Assembly (NCBI GenBank): GCA_034509735.1
Contig: JACGWO010000007.1
Location: 25,324,046-25,388,045, forward strand
From: Sesamum alatum
Lineage: Eukaryota > Streptophyta > Magnoliopsida > Lamiales > Pedaliaceae
DNA: 64,000 nt
Direction: 5' to 3'
Part shown: positions 1-11,590 of the stretch, piece after piece
Layout of the letters: each line of letters opens with the position of its first letter
Numbering within the stretch: position 1 is the stretch's first letter
Position numbers and translations under genes: made by a program
The notes under the pieces: generated by a model
Seen by the model: the letters and a program-made list of their open reading frames with translations, nothing else
Told to the model about the DNA's origin: nothing
Database searches by the model: none

Positions 1-189
1 TTTGGGCGTTTGTATTACATAAGCAAAAAATTTCCTGTCACCTGCATGACATGTATTGGCTGGTCACAATCAGAACAACACATGGATTTAACCTAAACAT
101 TAAAAATATATATATATATATATATAGAGGAAATTTAAATTAAATGTGGCACTTCACTCAAGGTTCTCACAATCCTAGCTGCAGTGCAA

Positions 190-1468
190 AAAATATTAAT
201 AAATTAATTAGTGCTGGGCTTAAAAGTAAAAAAAATAAAAAACTGAAACTGATACGCTTCCGTAGCTTTTTTTTCAATCGGTAGTCATGGAATATATTTG
301 ATATGTGTGTATAATTTTAAATTTTTATTGTATTTTTTCTAAATAAAATAAAAAAACATTGTAATAATTTATCAAAATAATTAATCTTTTTTGAATATTT
401 ATGAATGTTCATGAATAAAAGTATTATTAACAAAATCAAATAATTAAGGAAATGTTATTTTAAAATAAAATAGGTTTAATACAATTTACATCCCTGTTGA
501 TGGATCAAATTATGCTATTCCATCAAATTACAATATCAATCAATGCATCAAATTACAATATCAATTCCTCTTTATTGCTTCAATTAAAACCCCTGCATCT
601 CCAGAATGTCCTTCTTTCCAAAAGAAAAAACCCCCGCACAATCCCTCTCAAAACTGTATTTATACTAGAGTGTAAAGACTATCCTGCCCCCCAACCGTCC
701 ACTACCCCAACTACCGTAGTGGGTGTAACCGCCGTTAGGGGTAATTCAGTAATTTCCGTATCACACTTTCGGGAAATTACCTCTTGGTCCTTTGATTAAA
801 TTCCTGTACCATCACCTGTGATATTATAAATGAGCAAATTAACCTTTTATGAAAAAAAATAGCAATTTACCTCCCCGTGTGGTGAATTGCTCCATTTTAA
901 AAAATACGACGAGGTAAATTGATGCATTTTAAAAAACACAAAGAGGTAAATTGTCATTTTACTTTTCACAAGGGGATAATTTGTTCATTTACAATATCAC
1001 AATAGGTTGCTTGCATTTCTCAAAAAAAAAAAACAAAAAAAAATATTTAAAGACATTTACACATTTCACCAATATAAATTAATTAATTAGTGTTCGTACT
1101 GAAAAGTGGAGAAAAACTAAAACTGAAACTCTATATTTGATTTTGTTTTCTCGCCATTTCCGAGATGTTTACACATTTCATGGCTTTTTCTGTAATCAGA
1201 AACTCAGGAAAACACGATTGTTGTGTTGTGCATAATTCTTGAGTTTTTATTATATTTATAATTAAATAAAATAAAAACTAGAGTAAATAATATATCAAAA
1301 TTATTGCAAATTTTTAATTTTTTTTGAACGTGTATGAATAAAAAAATTATTAACAAAATCAAATAATAAAGAAAATGTTTAAAGCCATTTACACATTTCA
1401 CCAAAATAAATTAATTCATTAGCGCTCACGCTGAAAAGTGCAGAAAAACTGAAACTGAAATGTTTTCA
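190..1468. repeat. Diverged tandem repeat, about 332-bp period
   Basis: A unit beginning with 'cattTacacatttcacc' and containing 'ctgaaactgaaa' occurs at about 1049-1380 and again, partly, at 1381-1468. A more diverged copy lies at about 190-470; it shares the region with 'attattaacaaaatcaaat' and the end 'aaatgtt'. The first and second copies are separated by about 560 bp of unrelated AT-rich sequence (478-1040). No coding potential is seen. The short AT microsatellite at about 108-126 lies just upstream. Confidence 0.6.
478..1040. other. Insert between tandem repeat copies, possibly a decayed MITE
   Basis: This stretch interrupts the tandem repeat array. Its right half repeats the short motif 'gaggtaaattg' several times in a style seen in non-autonomous plant elements. 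I could not find clear terminal inverted repeats or a target duplication. A 100-codon open frame at 497-799 has no recognisable domain and low-complexity content, so I do not call it a gene. Confidence 0.3.
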
Positions 1469-2648
1469 TGGCTTCTTTCTGTAATAAAGTAGTGCTTTTT
1501 CAAAAAAAAAAAAAAAATAATTATTATTTAGTATCTGCACTGAATTCAAGTCAAGCTTATCCTTATCCACATAAGGTGTATATATGTATATACTTGTTTG
1601 CATGGGGTGAAGTTATTTGCGGAGTCTTTTTTGACATTTGGATGAGCAGAGTCAGTAAATGCGGAGAAAATGTAGTGGATTACAGACACCAGCTAATATA
1701 TTTCAAGAATAAATGTTACTGTGTTGGTGCATTTAATAACAAAATTTGGAGTTTTCCATTGAAGAAAAACGAACTCCCTTCTTAATTGTTCTGGGATTAT
1801 GTATGTAAAGGTGACGAAGATTGAGCTTGCTAGTAATCAATGCGTCAACTATGTTGCAATCTTACTCATCCACGTTTATAGATAAAACTATGGTTAAATC
1901 CATCTTGTCACACTTGAAAAATTATGATTTTCCCTATCGTTAATAACTATGCTCAAAAGAGAAAAATTATAACTAATATAAATTAATCATGGCTTCGCAA
2001 TGAGAATTAGCCATGTTTCTGCAAGTGTAATCAAAACATTTGCATGACCAAAATCATGACAAATATTGATTAATCGTGATAAAAATCAAAGATTTTGCAT
2101 TGGTTTTGCTTGATTGTGGTTAATAATCTTGATTTATCACGATTTTTAATCCATGATAATTGATAGTGTAGAAAAAAATCAATTTATTTGTAGTGTCATT
2201 AGTTGAAAAGATGAATAGTAATTGAGTTTATTTTATCATCCTTTTGATAAGATAATAGAGTTAAACGAAGGGTTTGAAATGGTTAACAAGGCTCGATGAT
2301 TCGACTAAAATAAGGAGCTCACAAACTCAAGTGAGGATCGGTGGTTATGTTTCCTCAATCACATAGATAACTCTACATACAGTTACATCTTGATGGTGGT
2401 TACAGTAATAGCAACGACGTATATTTAATAAGAATTGCTGATTAGCTTGCAGCATTATATTTTTTCATAAATGATGAACCATTTTTTTTATGTAGTGGTT
2501 TAATATGTATACTACAATATTTAGATTAGAGAGACATTATTTTTCACAAATAAAGGCTTATTACAGTAGATAACTCTAGATAAAGTTACAAAAAATATGG
2601 GATTAAATTTTCCATTGTAATTCTTATTCATATTTCTATTTCATTTAA
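1469..2648. other. AT-rich stretch without a recognised gene
   Basis: The only sizeable open frame (1468-1785, plus strand, 105 codons) opens with a lysine run encoded by a poly-A tract and shows no known motif. The stretch 1880-2200 has short inverted motifs around 'catgataa' and 'atcacgat' that hint at an old MITE, but no ends could be defined. Confidence 0.4.
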
Positions 2649-3419
2649 GGCTAAATTGTATTTTCTATCCAGTATATTAGGGGGTGTGGCAAAATAAGAA
2701 CCATATATAAAGGGATTGCAAATAGTACCCCAAAATTTAATTTTTTTTTGGCAATTACAAAACTTCGGCCATCAGAATTACAGAAGTGGCCGAAAATTGA
2801 TGACGTGGACTAAAACTAGTGATTTTTTTAGGCTTCTGCTGACATGGCATTTTAATTAAAGTTCTGATGCCAACTAAGCAAATGACTCGGAAAAAATGGT
2901 ATAAAATGAATTTGTATTTATATTATGTATAAAAATGAAATGAATACACAATAAAAAATAAAATACATAAAATTATAAAAAATAAATTAGTATATTATAG
3001 ATCATTATATATTATTACAAAAAAAATAAACCTATAATAAATTCATAGGTTATTTTTTTTGGGGGGAGGGGGGGGGCTGGGCTTTTTTTTAATCTTTATT
3101 ATATAATAATTTTTATAATTTATAATAATTATATAGATAATATAAATTCAAGATTCAATTTATATCATTTTTTCTGCCAAGTCATTTGCTTAGTTGGCAT
3201 CAAAATTTTAATTAATATACCAAGTCAGCAGAAGCCCAAAAAAAACCCCCTAGTTTTAGTCCACGTCATCAATTTTCGGCCACTTTTTGTAATTCTGGTG
3301 ACCGGAGTCCTATAATTGCCAAAAATAATTAAATTCTGGGATACTATTTGCCACCCCTTTATATATAGTCCTTATTTTGCCACACCCCCTAATACACGGG
3401 CAAAAAATGCAATTTAGCC
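2649..3419. mobile_element. Foldback MULE-type MITE with 9-bp TSD
   Basis: The element starts 'ggctaaattgtattttct' and ends with the inverted counterpart ending 'caatttagcc'. The inverted repeats extend inward for well over 150 bp: the motif 'gaaaattgatgacgtggact' is present on one arm and its complement on the other. The element is flanked by TTCATTTAA at 2640-2648 and 3420-3428, an exact 9-bp duplication typical of Mutator-like elements. The centre is AT-rich with a G run at about 3060-3076. No transposase is present, so it is non-autonomous. Confidence 0.88.
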
Positions 3420-3427
3420 TTCATTTA

Positions 3428-3428
<1 letters not shown>

Positions 3429-3462
<34 letters not shown>

Positions 3463-4005
3463 TATAGCTGCTACAAAAATTACGTTATTAATTTTATTTA
3501 AGAAAATGTTCTTCTGTAGATATAAATATATTGAAAATATAATAGGATTTGAAACGAAAATTCAATCCACAAAAATACTAAATAAAATATTTTGTTTGAG
3601 AATTGTGACATAATAATGAAATTCTTTAATCATTTCATATTAATTCAGAAGGCGGTGTTATCCTTTATTTGATCATAGAGTAACTCTATATTTTTCTTGA
3701 GTAATTAAAGTTACTTTGAGAAAAATATATTTAATAATTTAATATATGTGACATATATATAATAAGTACAAATATAATTAAAATAGTAGTAATTAAAAGT
3801 AAAGGATGGAAACGGGGTGACAATGAATGTACGCAGATAGTTAAAGAGTGGGAGATAGTGGTGGTTGGTGACAGGTTCCTCATGGTAACAACGTGAGATG
3901 TGAAGGGCCCATACGATGTGGCTTTCTTTTTGGGTTAACAGTGTTGTGCAATGTGCATTCTTCATTTAAGTTCCTTTTCATACTTTATGCACCCAATATG
4001 TTACG
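3429..4005. other. Spacer between two MITEs, no gene seen
   Basis: It begins with a (TA)n/(CA) microsatellite at about 3428-3468. The rest is AT-rich unique-looking sequence; the short open frames show no recognisable domain. Confidence 0.5.
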
Positions 4006-4014
4006 GGATATATA

Positions 4015-5155
4015 GGTAAAATTATAAAATTAGTCCGGTATGTATAGGGGTTGGCAAAGTTGGTCCGGTAATTACGGGACTAACAATTTTAATCCCGTAT
4101 ATTTTAATTTTATAATAATTTTGATCCTTTCGATCAAAATTGGCAGAAAATTAAAAAATAAAATTGGGGCTTAGGGTTTCGGCGGGCAACTACACATAAT
4201 GTAACCAGTCAGCATCCACATGGATGCTGACATGGCAAACGTCTTTTCTTGGTCGCTTTGAAGCCACCTCCCGGACGTTGACTCAATAGAAGAAGCTTTG
4301 CATAATGGGTTCAAAGAGAGGACCGGAGAAGGCAGCTTTTCTGAGGTTTTGAGGGGGGTTTGAAGGCAGGGGCGTTGCGGGAAGGATGTTTCAGAGATTT
4401 ATAATACTCGAAAAGCTTTTCCTGGGGTTGAAGGAGAGGAAGGTGCAAAGGCACAAAAGGGGTGCCGGTGGATTTGAATGTCGTGGGATTAGGAGGTGTA
4501 GGGTTGTAATTATGTGAGTAAGAGCAGATTTGGTCCTCAATTTCTTTCTAGGTGTGCTCATGGCGAATGAATTTCTGGGCGTTGGCGTTGTTCCGCCGAG
4601 AGAAACGGATCTCGGTGGTAGGGCAGAGGTGCGGCGGCCCAATACTGGGAACATGGTTTGTAGTGCCATTATTTTCTAATGAAGTAAGAAGTCCATGAAA
4701 CACAGTGGAAGCTCTGAAGTAAGAGAGATTTCAGAATTTAGCTTTGGTTGAGTGGAGATTTGGCAGTGGTGGGGCGGTGGCCGGTAGGGTTGGGGGAGAG
4801 GTGAGGCGGCAATCTTTTTTCTTTTTTCTTTTTTAATTAATTATAAAAATTTAATATAATTAAAGATAATTAATTAAATTTATTAATAAACTATAATTTC
4901 TTAAATACTTGTTAAATAAAAGTTATTTTAATTTGACTATTAGCGTCCTTGTCGGATGCCACATGTTTAGTTGAGCCCAATTGGCAGTCTGAACCCTAAT
5001 CCCCAATTTTTCCGGCTAATTTCTAGGTGATTTTGGCCGGAAGGACCAAAATTGCCACTAAATTGGAATTTACAGGACTAAAATTGTCAGTCCAATACTT
5101 ATGGAACTAATTTTGCCACCCCCGTTATATACAAAACTAATTTTGCAATTTTGTT
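4015..5155. mobile_element. Non-autonomous MULE with 9-bp TSD and a GC-richer internal segment
   Basis: GGATATATA flanks the element exactly at 4006-4014 and 5156-5164. The imperfect terminal inverted repeats run about 140 bp, from 'ggtaaaattataaaattag' on the left to the complementary 'ctaattttgcaatttt' on the right. The interior at about 4210-4830 is much richer in G than its flanks and unlike the arms, with a minus-strand open frame of 92 codons at 4391-4669. This is the layout of a Pack-MULE carrying captured host sequence. I do not recognise the source of the captured segment, and a simple MITE with an unusual centre remains possible. Confidence 0.75.
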
Positions 5156-5164
5156 GGATATATA

Positions 5165-5352
5165 ATATTCACAAAAATGAATTGTCAATTTTATGAGTTA
5201 ATTGCAAAAATCAGTCGCATACAAATAGGAATTTTGTAATTTTAGCCCCATATTTTTAAAAATAGTCAAATTTAGTCTCGCACTTTAGGATGACCGAGTG
5301 AGAACAGGTTTTGTTTGCGTGTGTGTGTGTGTGGGGGGGGGGGGGGGAGGGA
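5165..5352. repeat. Partial duplicate of a MULE-like terminal repeat plus (GT)n and poly-G
   Basis: 'gagttaattgcaaaa' at about 5197 repeats at about 5350, followed by similar text about 'agtc.cgtac'. This looks like a second partial copy of the same terminal repeat. A (GT)n tract runs at about 5317-5332, followed by a run of about 16 G at 5333-5347. Confidence 0.5.
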
Positions 5353-5694
5353 GTTAATTGCAAAATTAGTCCCGTACTAAAGGCCCCAATTTGCAACTTT
5401 AATCCCATATGGAAATAAGTAAACTTATTCCCGTATATTAACATTTTTTTTTTTTGCAAAATTCATCCCCCCATCACAAATGTAACGGAAGGGCCACGTG
5501 CACATGGCCGTTAGTGTTACCGATTTATAGGGAAGGGAACTGGCAGTTTCAGGTTAAAAAGGGGAAATGTAGCTAAATTTTTCTTTTTACCCATTTACCC
5601 AACTCATTCACAAGCAAGGAAAGAGAAAATCACTTTATTTTTTTTCCAAAACAAAATCCTAATCCCCTTTTCCGACTTAAATTGAATCTGAATG

Positions 5695-6575
5695 TGATAT
5701 GAACCCCGAGGACAAGCAAATAGCTGGGCATGATCAAGCTCGAGTGGAGAAGGACTTGACTATTGATAATGGCCCAATGATGAGAGGAAGGCTTAAGAAA
5801 TAATGCAATTCAAATCCAATCCAACTTGATATTTGATGTTGAGGCCATGTCTCAAATTGAGGCCTAAAATGTATTTTTGATTTTATTAATTCAAGCCCAA
5901 GGAGCCTAAAGGAATGATGAAAAGGCCCAAAATATTCATGTTGATTTGGGCCTTAAACTTTATTAATTCAAGCCCAATGGGGTCCTTAAGGAATGAAGAA
6001 AAGATCCCAAAAACGTGTACAAGCTGATTTCGGATTTTGTAGGCCACTTTTAGTTAATGTTCTAGTGTTTAGTGCTTGAATTTTCAGCTTTTGTGCACAC
6101 ATTGTAACTAGGGCTCACTTGTGGGGTTTCTAAGAGTTTTGCATGTTTTCTAGGAGATGCTTGGACCATGAAAACACGTGACCAACACCTAGGGTTGTTC
6201 TTTTAGGGCCTATAAAAAGGCACATTTCAACCATGTATAAGCAGCTTGGAATCATATTTTGAGTATATAAAATATTTGAATGATAACTCATATATCTTTC
6301 ATTATTATATCTTGTCTTAGCTTCTGTGACATATTGCTTTGTCAATCCAGTTGATTAGGTTGGTGATTCAAATTCACAAAGCCCCTAATTCGTGCTCGAA
6401 CAGTGAGACATTGTGTGGATTGGTTCTTTTGTACTCGTGGTTAGTCGAGTGTTCTAAGTACCAGGTCATGTTTGGGTTACGTTGCTTGGCAATTTGCATT
6501 CGTCAGGTCTCGAACACCATCGTTACAATTCTGCCCACGCCGTGAAAATCAGACCACTTGGTCGATACCATATCA
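5695..6575 (+). repeat. 5' LTR of gypsy element A
   Basis: Begins 'tgatatgaacc' and ends 'cgataccatatca'. It aligns along its length with 33545-34379, including 'gctgggcatgatcaagctcg' near the start. It has the terminal TG...CA. The two copies differ by many substitutions and small indels, so the insertion is old. Confidence 0.92.
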
Positions 6576-6577
6576 TT

Positions 6578-6590
6578 TGGTATCAGGGCT
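6578..6590 (+). other. Primer binding site of element A
   Basis: 'tggtatcagggct' lies two bases after the 5' LTR. It matches the common plant primer site complementary to the 3' end of initiator tRNA-Met (TGGTATCAGAGC) with one change. Confidence 0.85.
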
Positions 6591-7140
6591 CAAGCTAACA
6601 CGGTAGGCTACCCAAGGTTTTCTTTCTTTCATTGGTGTACCTTGATTCTTTGATTTACCACCACAAACTTCGGTATCCCCATTGTCATCATTATTTTCAT
6701 CTAAAAAAAAAGAGAGAGAGAAAGAGACAAAGAAAAAAAAACGAAAAAAAAAAAAGAAGAAGAAAAAGAGACAAGAAAAAAAAAAAGAGGAAAAAACATC
6801 AAAGTGGATAAGCAAAAGTTAGTTTTTCATCTTTTTTTTATTGTATTTTGAGATTGAATTTGTTGATTATTTGATCAAGGAACACTACTAGCATACTTGA
6901 AAACTTATCCGACATTTTAATGCTACCGAGCATAGTTAGACCATTCCCTTTCTATGTGTATGATTGAATCGTTCACCTCCACGTGCTTGGTTGAGTTAAG
7001 AATTGGCTTACTATTAGGTCACTCGATAAAGTTGGGTTTCACAAGAGCTTTAGAGTTGTGAGTTCAATTTATGTTAAGTGTCGAGAGCAGTGAAACACGA
7101 GTGGGAAAAAAAAGAGTGAAAAAAAGAGTGTGGTGAGGAC
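6591..7140 (+). other. Leader of element A, purine-rich
   Basis: Untranslated leader between primer site and gag. A strongly purine-rich tract of A and GA runs fills about 6700-6800 and a second one about 7100-7135. No gene is seen. Confidence 0.6.
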
Positions 7141-8383
7141 TTGGTGAGGATCAATTTTACTAAAATATCAAGAAATCGAGACAAAGGAGTAATTCAAGAA
7201 ACTAATGGTGAAAGCCATGAAAGTACTACACATGCTGGTGTCACGACCTTCCAAATGCATGCATTGGTGAGCCACTGCGAAAAGTTGTTGGACCGAAAGC
7301 TAGAAGGCCTTCATGACAGATTAGATCAAGTGGAGAACCAAGCTGCCCGTCCAAGAGCTACACCAACCAATCAAAGGCCAGCTCCAATTCCACGACCACA
7401 ACATGGTCGCGTTGAAAACATGGAGAGTGGAGGCGAAGAGGATGAAATTGAGGAGATCCATCCGAGGAGATTAGATGGGGTAAGGGATAGACCGAGACAA
7501 CCTACAGATAAAAAATAGTAGACTAGGAGGAGTAAAAGTTACTATCCCTTCATTTCAAGGAAAGAGCGACCCCGAAGCATATTTAGAGTGTGAGATGCGT
7601 GTTTAGCAAATTTTCTCATGCCACAATTATTCCAATGGTAAGAAGGTAAAACTTGCTGCACTTAGTTCAAAAATTATGCCCTTGTTTGGTGGGATCATAT
7701 TTGAAAGGAGTGGATTAACTATGGAGATCGACCTATCACAACTTGGGAAGAGATGAAAGCAATAATGAGACGGCGATTTGTTCCATCCTATTTTCACTAG
7801 GAGATTCACAACAAGCTCCAACGCCTTACTCAAGGATCTAGGAGTGTCGATGGGTATTATAAAAAGATAGAGATTGCTATGATTATAGCTAACATAGAGG
7901 AGGACAACAAAGCAACAATGGCTCATTTCTTACACGGGCTTAATCGTGATATTGCCGATTTCTGGAAATGCACCATTATCTTGAACTTGAAGAGATGGTA
8001 CACCAATCTATCAAAGTGGAACAACAACTCAAGCGGAGAAATGTTGCAAGGATGAGTTCTAATCCTTCTTCCTTTAGTTCATGGAAGAGTACTCCCAAAA
8101 AGGACATCCCTTCTTCATCAAAATTAAGGAGGCGAATACTAAGAATGGTAATAAAGTTGCTATCCAAAAGGCTCAAGGTGAACCTACTTCATCAAGAAAT
8201 CGAGATATAAAGTGTTTCAAGTGTCAAGTAAGAAGGCACATAGCTATCGAGTGTCCTAATTCATGGGCCATGATTATCAATCATCTTGGAGAGTGGGAGA
8301 CTGATTGCGAAAGCACGGAAGAAGAGGAGCAGCCATTGGGTGTTGCTAATGGAGAATATGCCAAAGAGGGAGAACTTCTATAA
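7141..8383 (+). pseudogene. Broken gag region of element A with CCHC zinc knuckle
   Basis: The first open segment (7141-7518) encodes a polar, coiled-coil-like N-terminal stretch of gag. The capsid part follows at about 7530-8050 but is split by stops and frame changes. At about 8211-8260 the frame reads C-F-K-C-x4-H-x4-C, the CCHC nucleic-acid-binding knuckle (CX2CX4HX4C). The glycine usually before the histidine is arginine here. In an active element gag packages the RNA; this copy cannot make a full product. Confidence 0.8.
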
Positions 8384-8399
8384 CTAGAAAAGTGCTTAG

Positions 8400-9377
8400 T
8401 GCCCAAATCCTAGAGGGAGAGAATGACCAAAGAGAGAACTTGTTCCATATACATTGCAAGTTCAAAGCAAGGTATGTAGTATGATCAGTGATTGAGGTAG
8501 TTGTACCACTGTGGTAAGCACCGAGTTAGTAGAGAATTTAAGTCTACCTACTATCAAGCATCACTGCCGATACAAGCTGCAATGGTTGAATGAATGTGCA
8601 GAGTTGAGGGTGTCCAAGCAAGTCAAGGTAATGCTTTCAATTGGTAAACTCAAAGTTGAAGTTGTTTGCGATGTTGTACAAATGAAAGCATGTCACATCT
8701 TGTTAGGAAGACCTTGGAAATATTATAGGCGTGCAACACATGATGGTTTCTCAAACTGCTACTCTTTTGTATTTCAAAGGGAATCCATAACCTTCAATCC
8801 TATGACACCAAAATAAATTTTGGAAGATTAGATTTTGATGGAAAAGAAAGAGAGAGTGAGAGCAAAAAATGAGAGAATGAAAATGAGTGAGAAAAAAATA
8901 AATGAAAACGAGGAAAAAAAAAGCAAAATGAGGGAGAGGGGCAAAGAAGAAAAGAGCAAGGAGAGTTTCCTGGTTGCTAGAAAAAGTGAGGTCGAGGAAG
9001 TCTAATTATTTCCAAAAACCTTCTAGTACTTGTGTACAAAGAGGCTCTGTTAACACGAACGACCTAACATTTTCTTTGCCTAGTGTTGTTGTGTCTCTTT
9101 TACAGAACTATGATGACATCTTTTCGGAAGAGGTTCCGCCAGGTTTACCTCTGATTCGTGGAATAAGTATCAAATTGACTTTGTACCCGAAGCTTAGTTA
9201 CCTAACTGTCCAGCATATCGTGCAATCTCGACGGGGCGAAGGAAATTCAAAGGCAAATTGAAGAATTGATGGCCAAAGCTTATTTGAGAGAAAGCCTAAA
9301 TCCTTGTGCAATACCAATGTTGCTCGTGCCTAAGAAGGATGGTACATGGAGGATGCGTGTCGATTGTCGAGTCATTA
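8400..9377 (+). pseudogene. Protease and N-terminal RT segment of element A
   Basis: The frame at 8511-8816 carries the C-terminal half of a gypsy aspartic protease, with 'CHILLGRPW' as the family's ILGRPWL-type signature. A purine-rich linker follows at 8820-8975. From about 9100 the start of RT appears ('EEVPPGLP'), and in another frame 'VPKKDGTWRM' and 'DCR' just before the break at 9377. The catalytic DTG motif of the protease is not clearly readable. The RT stops abruptly where element B is inserted; the first catalytic aspartate block is missing from the window. Confidence 0.8.
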
Positions 9378-11572
9378 TGTAACATCCACAAATTTTTATA
9401 TATAATTGTGGGATTAATTGTTAATTATTTAAGAAAATTTAGTTAATTAGTAAATAAATTATAGATTCAAATTGGATTATATTGAAACTTGAACGGAGTA
9501 AATTGGAGCTTTATATAATACTTGGGAACAAATTACATTAATTAAGCAATTAGGGAGGGACATAATGGGTATTTTAAAAAAGATAAAAAAATTTAAAAAA
9601 ATTATAATAACAATGAGGATGGGTGGTCAAAAGCTATCCTCAATCAACTTTTTTATACACTCACATAAAACACAAGCACACTTATCAACACCGAAACACA
9701 AACACACACATACACACTACACACACACATACACACACTTTCTCTCTCACTTTTGGAAGACGAATAGGTAATAAAAGTGTTTTTATTTTAATTACTATTA
9801 ATTTATATAATCATATTATTTGATTAGTGCATTTATTAAATGTAATTTATACTATCCGATTTAATATTTAATCGAAAAATTTTATGAGTTTAACTATTTA
9901 TAATTTAAGGATCGATAAAATATCCATTTGCTTTACGAATATTATAGTGGGATAATTACATTGCTTGATTTTTATAATTTAATCAAACCTATAATTGATT
10001 TACTCAATTTCATGAGGACTATTAACCAAATGCTTAATTATATGTACTGGTATTTAATTGAATTCTATAGTAGTGAAGAATTGATAGAATATTCATAGAA
10101 ATTTTAGAAAATTATATTTTAGAAATATTATGGTTGTTAAATACAATATGAGATTTTCATAATAATTTAATTTAGGGATGTTATTAAAACTTGTAGTTCA
10201 AAAAATATGACGGATTTGATAAAATGAACTCTTATAAGTTAACTGATAAATTAGATTTATACCTGAAAAGTTTAGAATATCTAGTTATTTAGGAAAAAAT
10301 GGAACGGAAGTCTGAATTTCGATATACATGAAATATCAAAAGATTGATTGAAAATATATGAATATTATTCCATATTTTATTCAGAATTTACAATATTCTA
10401 GATATATTTAATGATTGTACATATTATAACCTATTATAGGATGTGAAGATAAAGTAGAGGACTGCTTAGCTCCTTTTACTAATGCAATCGTTTTAAAATT
10501 AAGGTAAGTATAGTTAATTGGAATTATATATATATGGATATGTATATACATAAAGTTGTATACTTAATTGTAGATGATTGGTTATCTGTCTGGATTATAT
10601 ATATGAATATGTATACTTGCATTTGTATACGTGATTGTTAATTATTGGTTGTTTGTCTGGATTACGTTATTGATTTGTGAAATTGTTATTATGTGTTTAT
10701 TTTTGGTTGGGTTGTACGGAAGTCAAGTGAATGACTGTGTGATCATATATTTGATTGTTGAATGAAATTGAATGAGAATGTTATTGGTGGGGAGTCGATT
10801 GTTGAATAAAATTGAAGGCTGAAGTTAATGATGTTGTTGTTGTGAATTGAAATAAAGAGATGACTTACCTAACCGGGGGACACACTGAATAGTTTATGAT
10901 GATATGATTAATGATAAGCTATATGTTGTCATTGATCAATAGAGATGATGTGACATATCATACGAGCTGTGTGTTGTATGATATGATTGATGATGAGATA
11001 TCATACGAGCTAGTGTGTGGTATCATGAATGATGAGGTATCGTACGAGTTGTGCGATATCGAGCCAAAAAGATATAGTGATGGAGGTGATGATAGCCAAC
11101 AAAGACATTGCATAACATGCTTGAACTTGAGTAAGCAGGACCCTAAGAGAATAAATAGTAATTTTGAATATATTATGTTGTGCGCCAATTTATGATTATG
11201 GTATTGGTTATTTTATGATTCTGTGGCAATTGCATGACGAATCAATGTTGGTTAGAGTCAATTGCATGGAATTCCTCCTAATGTGCATGTGTATTGTCTG
11301 TATATAAGCTAATTAGCTATACTTATTGAGTAGGTAGTTCATTCCTTGCTACATATTTTTCAGGGTATAAGTCGCAGTGACTAGCTAAATTAGATCTTAA
11401 GACGTGTTGCCAGTCTTATTAGATGAGTCAGCAGTGATATCTTGGGTTGAGATCTCTAGCTACATAACTATAGAGATATTAGATTTTTATTTGAATTTGT
11501 ATTTCACGATTTATTGGTTTTAATATAAATTTCTTGTAAAATGAGTTTCATTATTGAGGATGTATTATAATT
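9378..11572 (+). repeat. 5' LTR of gypsy element B
   Basis: It begins TGTAACATCC and runs to just before the primer site. The first 1.2 kb aligns with the partial copy at 15928-16910. It contains a CA-rich microsatellite at about 9700-9745. The 3' copy lacks about 220 bp that follow this tract. A short open frame around 10911-11195 lies entirely within the LTR and is not taken as a gene. Confidence 0.85.
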
Positions 11573-11574
11573 AG

Positions 11575-11590
11575 TGGTATCAAAGTGTAG
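11575..11590 (+). other. Primer binding site of element B
   Basis: 'tggtatcaaagtg' directly follows the 5' LTR and resembles the tRNA-Met primer site TGGTATCAGAGC with one or two changes. Confidence 0.7.

Noticed and set aside
6573..6815. Phe-rich 80-codon minus-strand frame
   Set aside because: Antisense reading of a purine-rich leader of gypsy A.
9565..9823. Two His/Thr-rich frames
   Set aside because: Encoded by the CA microsatellite in the 5' LTR of gypsy B.
10911..11195. Overlapping plus and minus frames of 94 and 76 codons
   Set aside because: Inside the 5' LTR of gypsy B; repetitive 'gatgatatga' sequence creates them.
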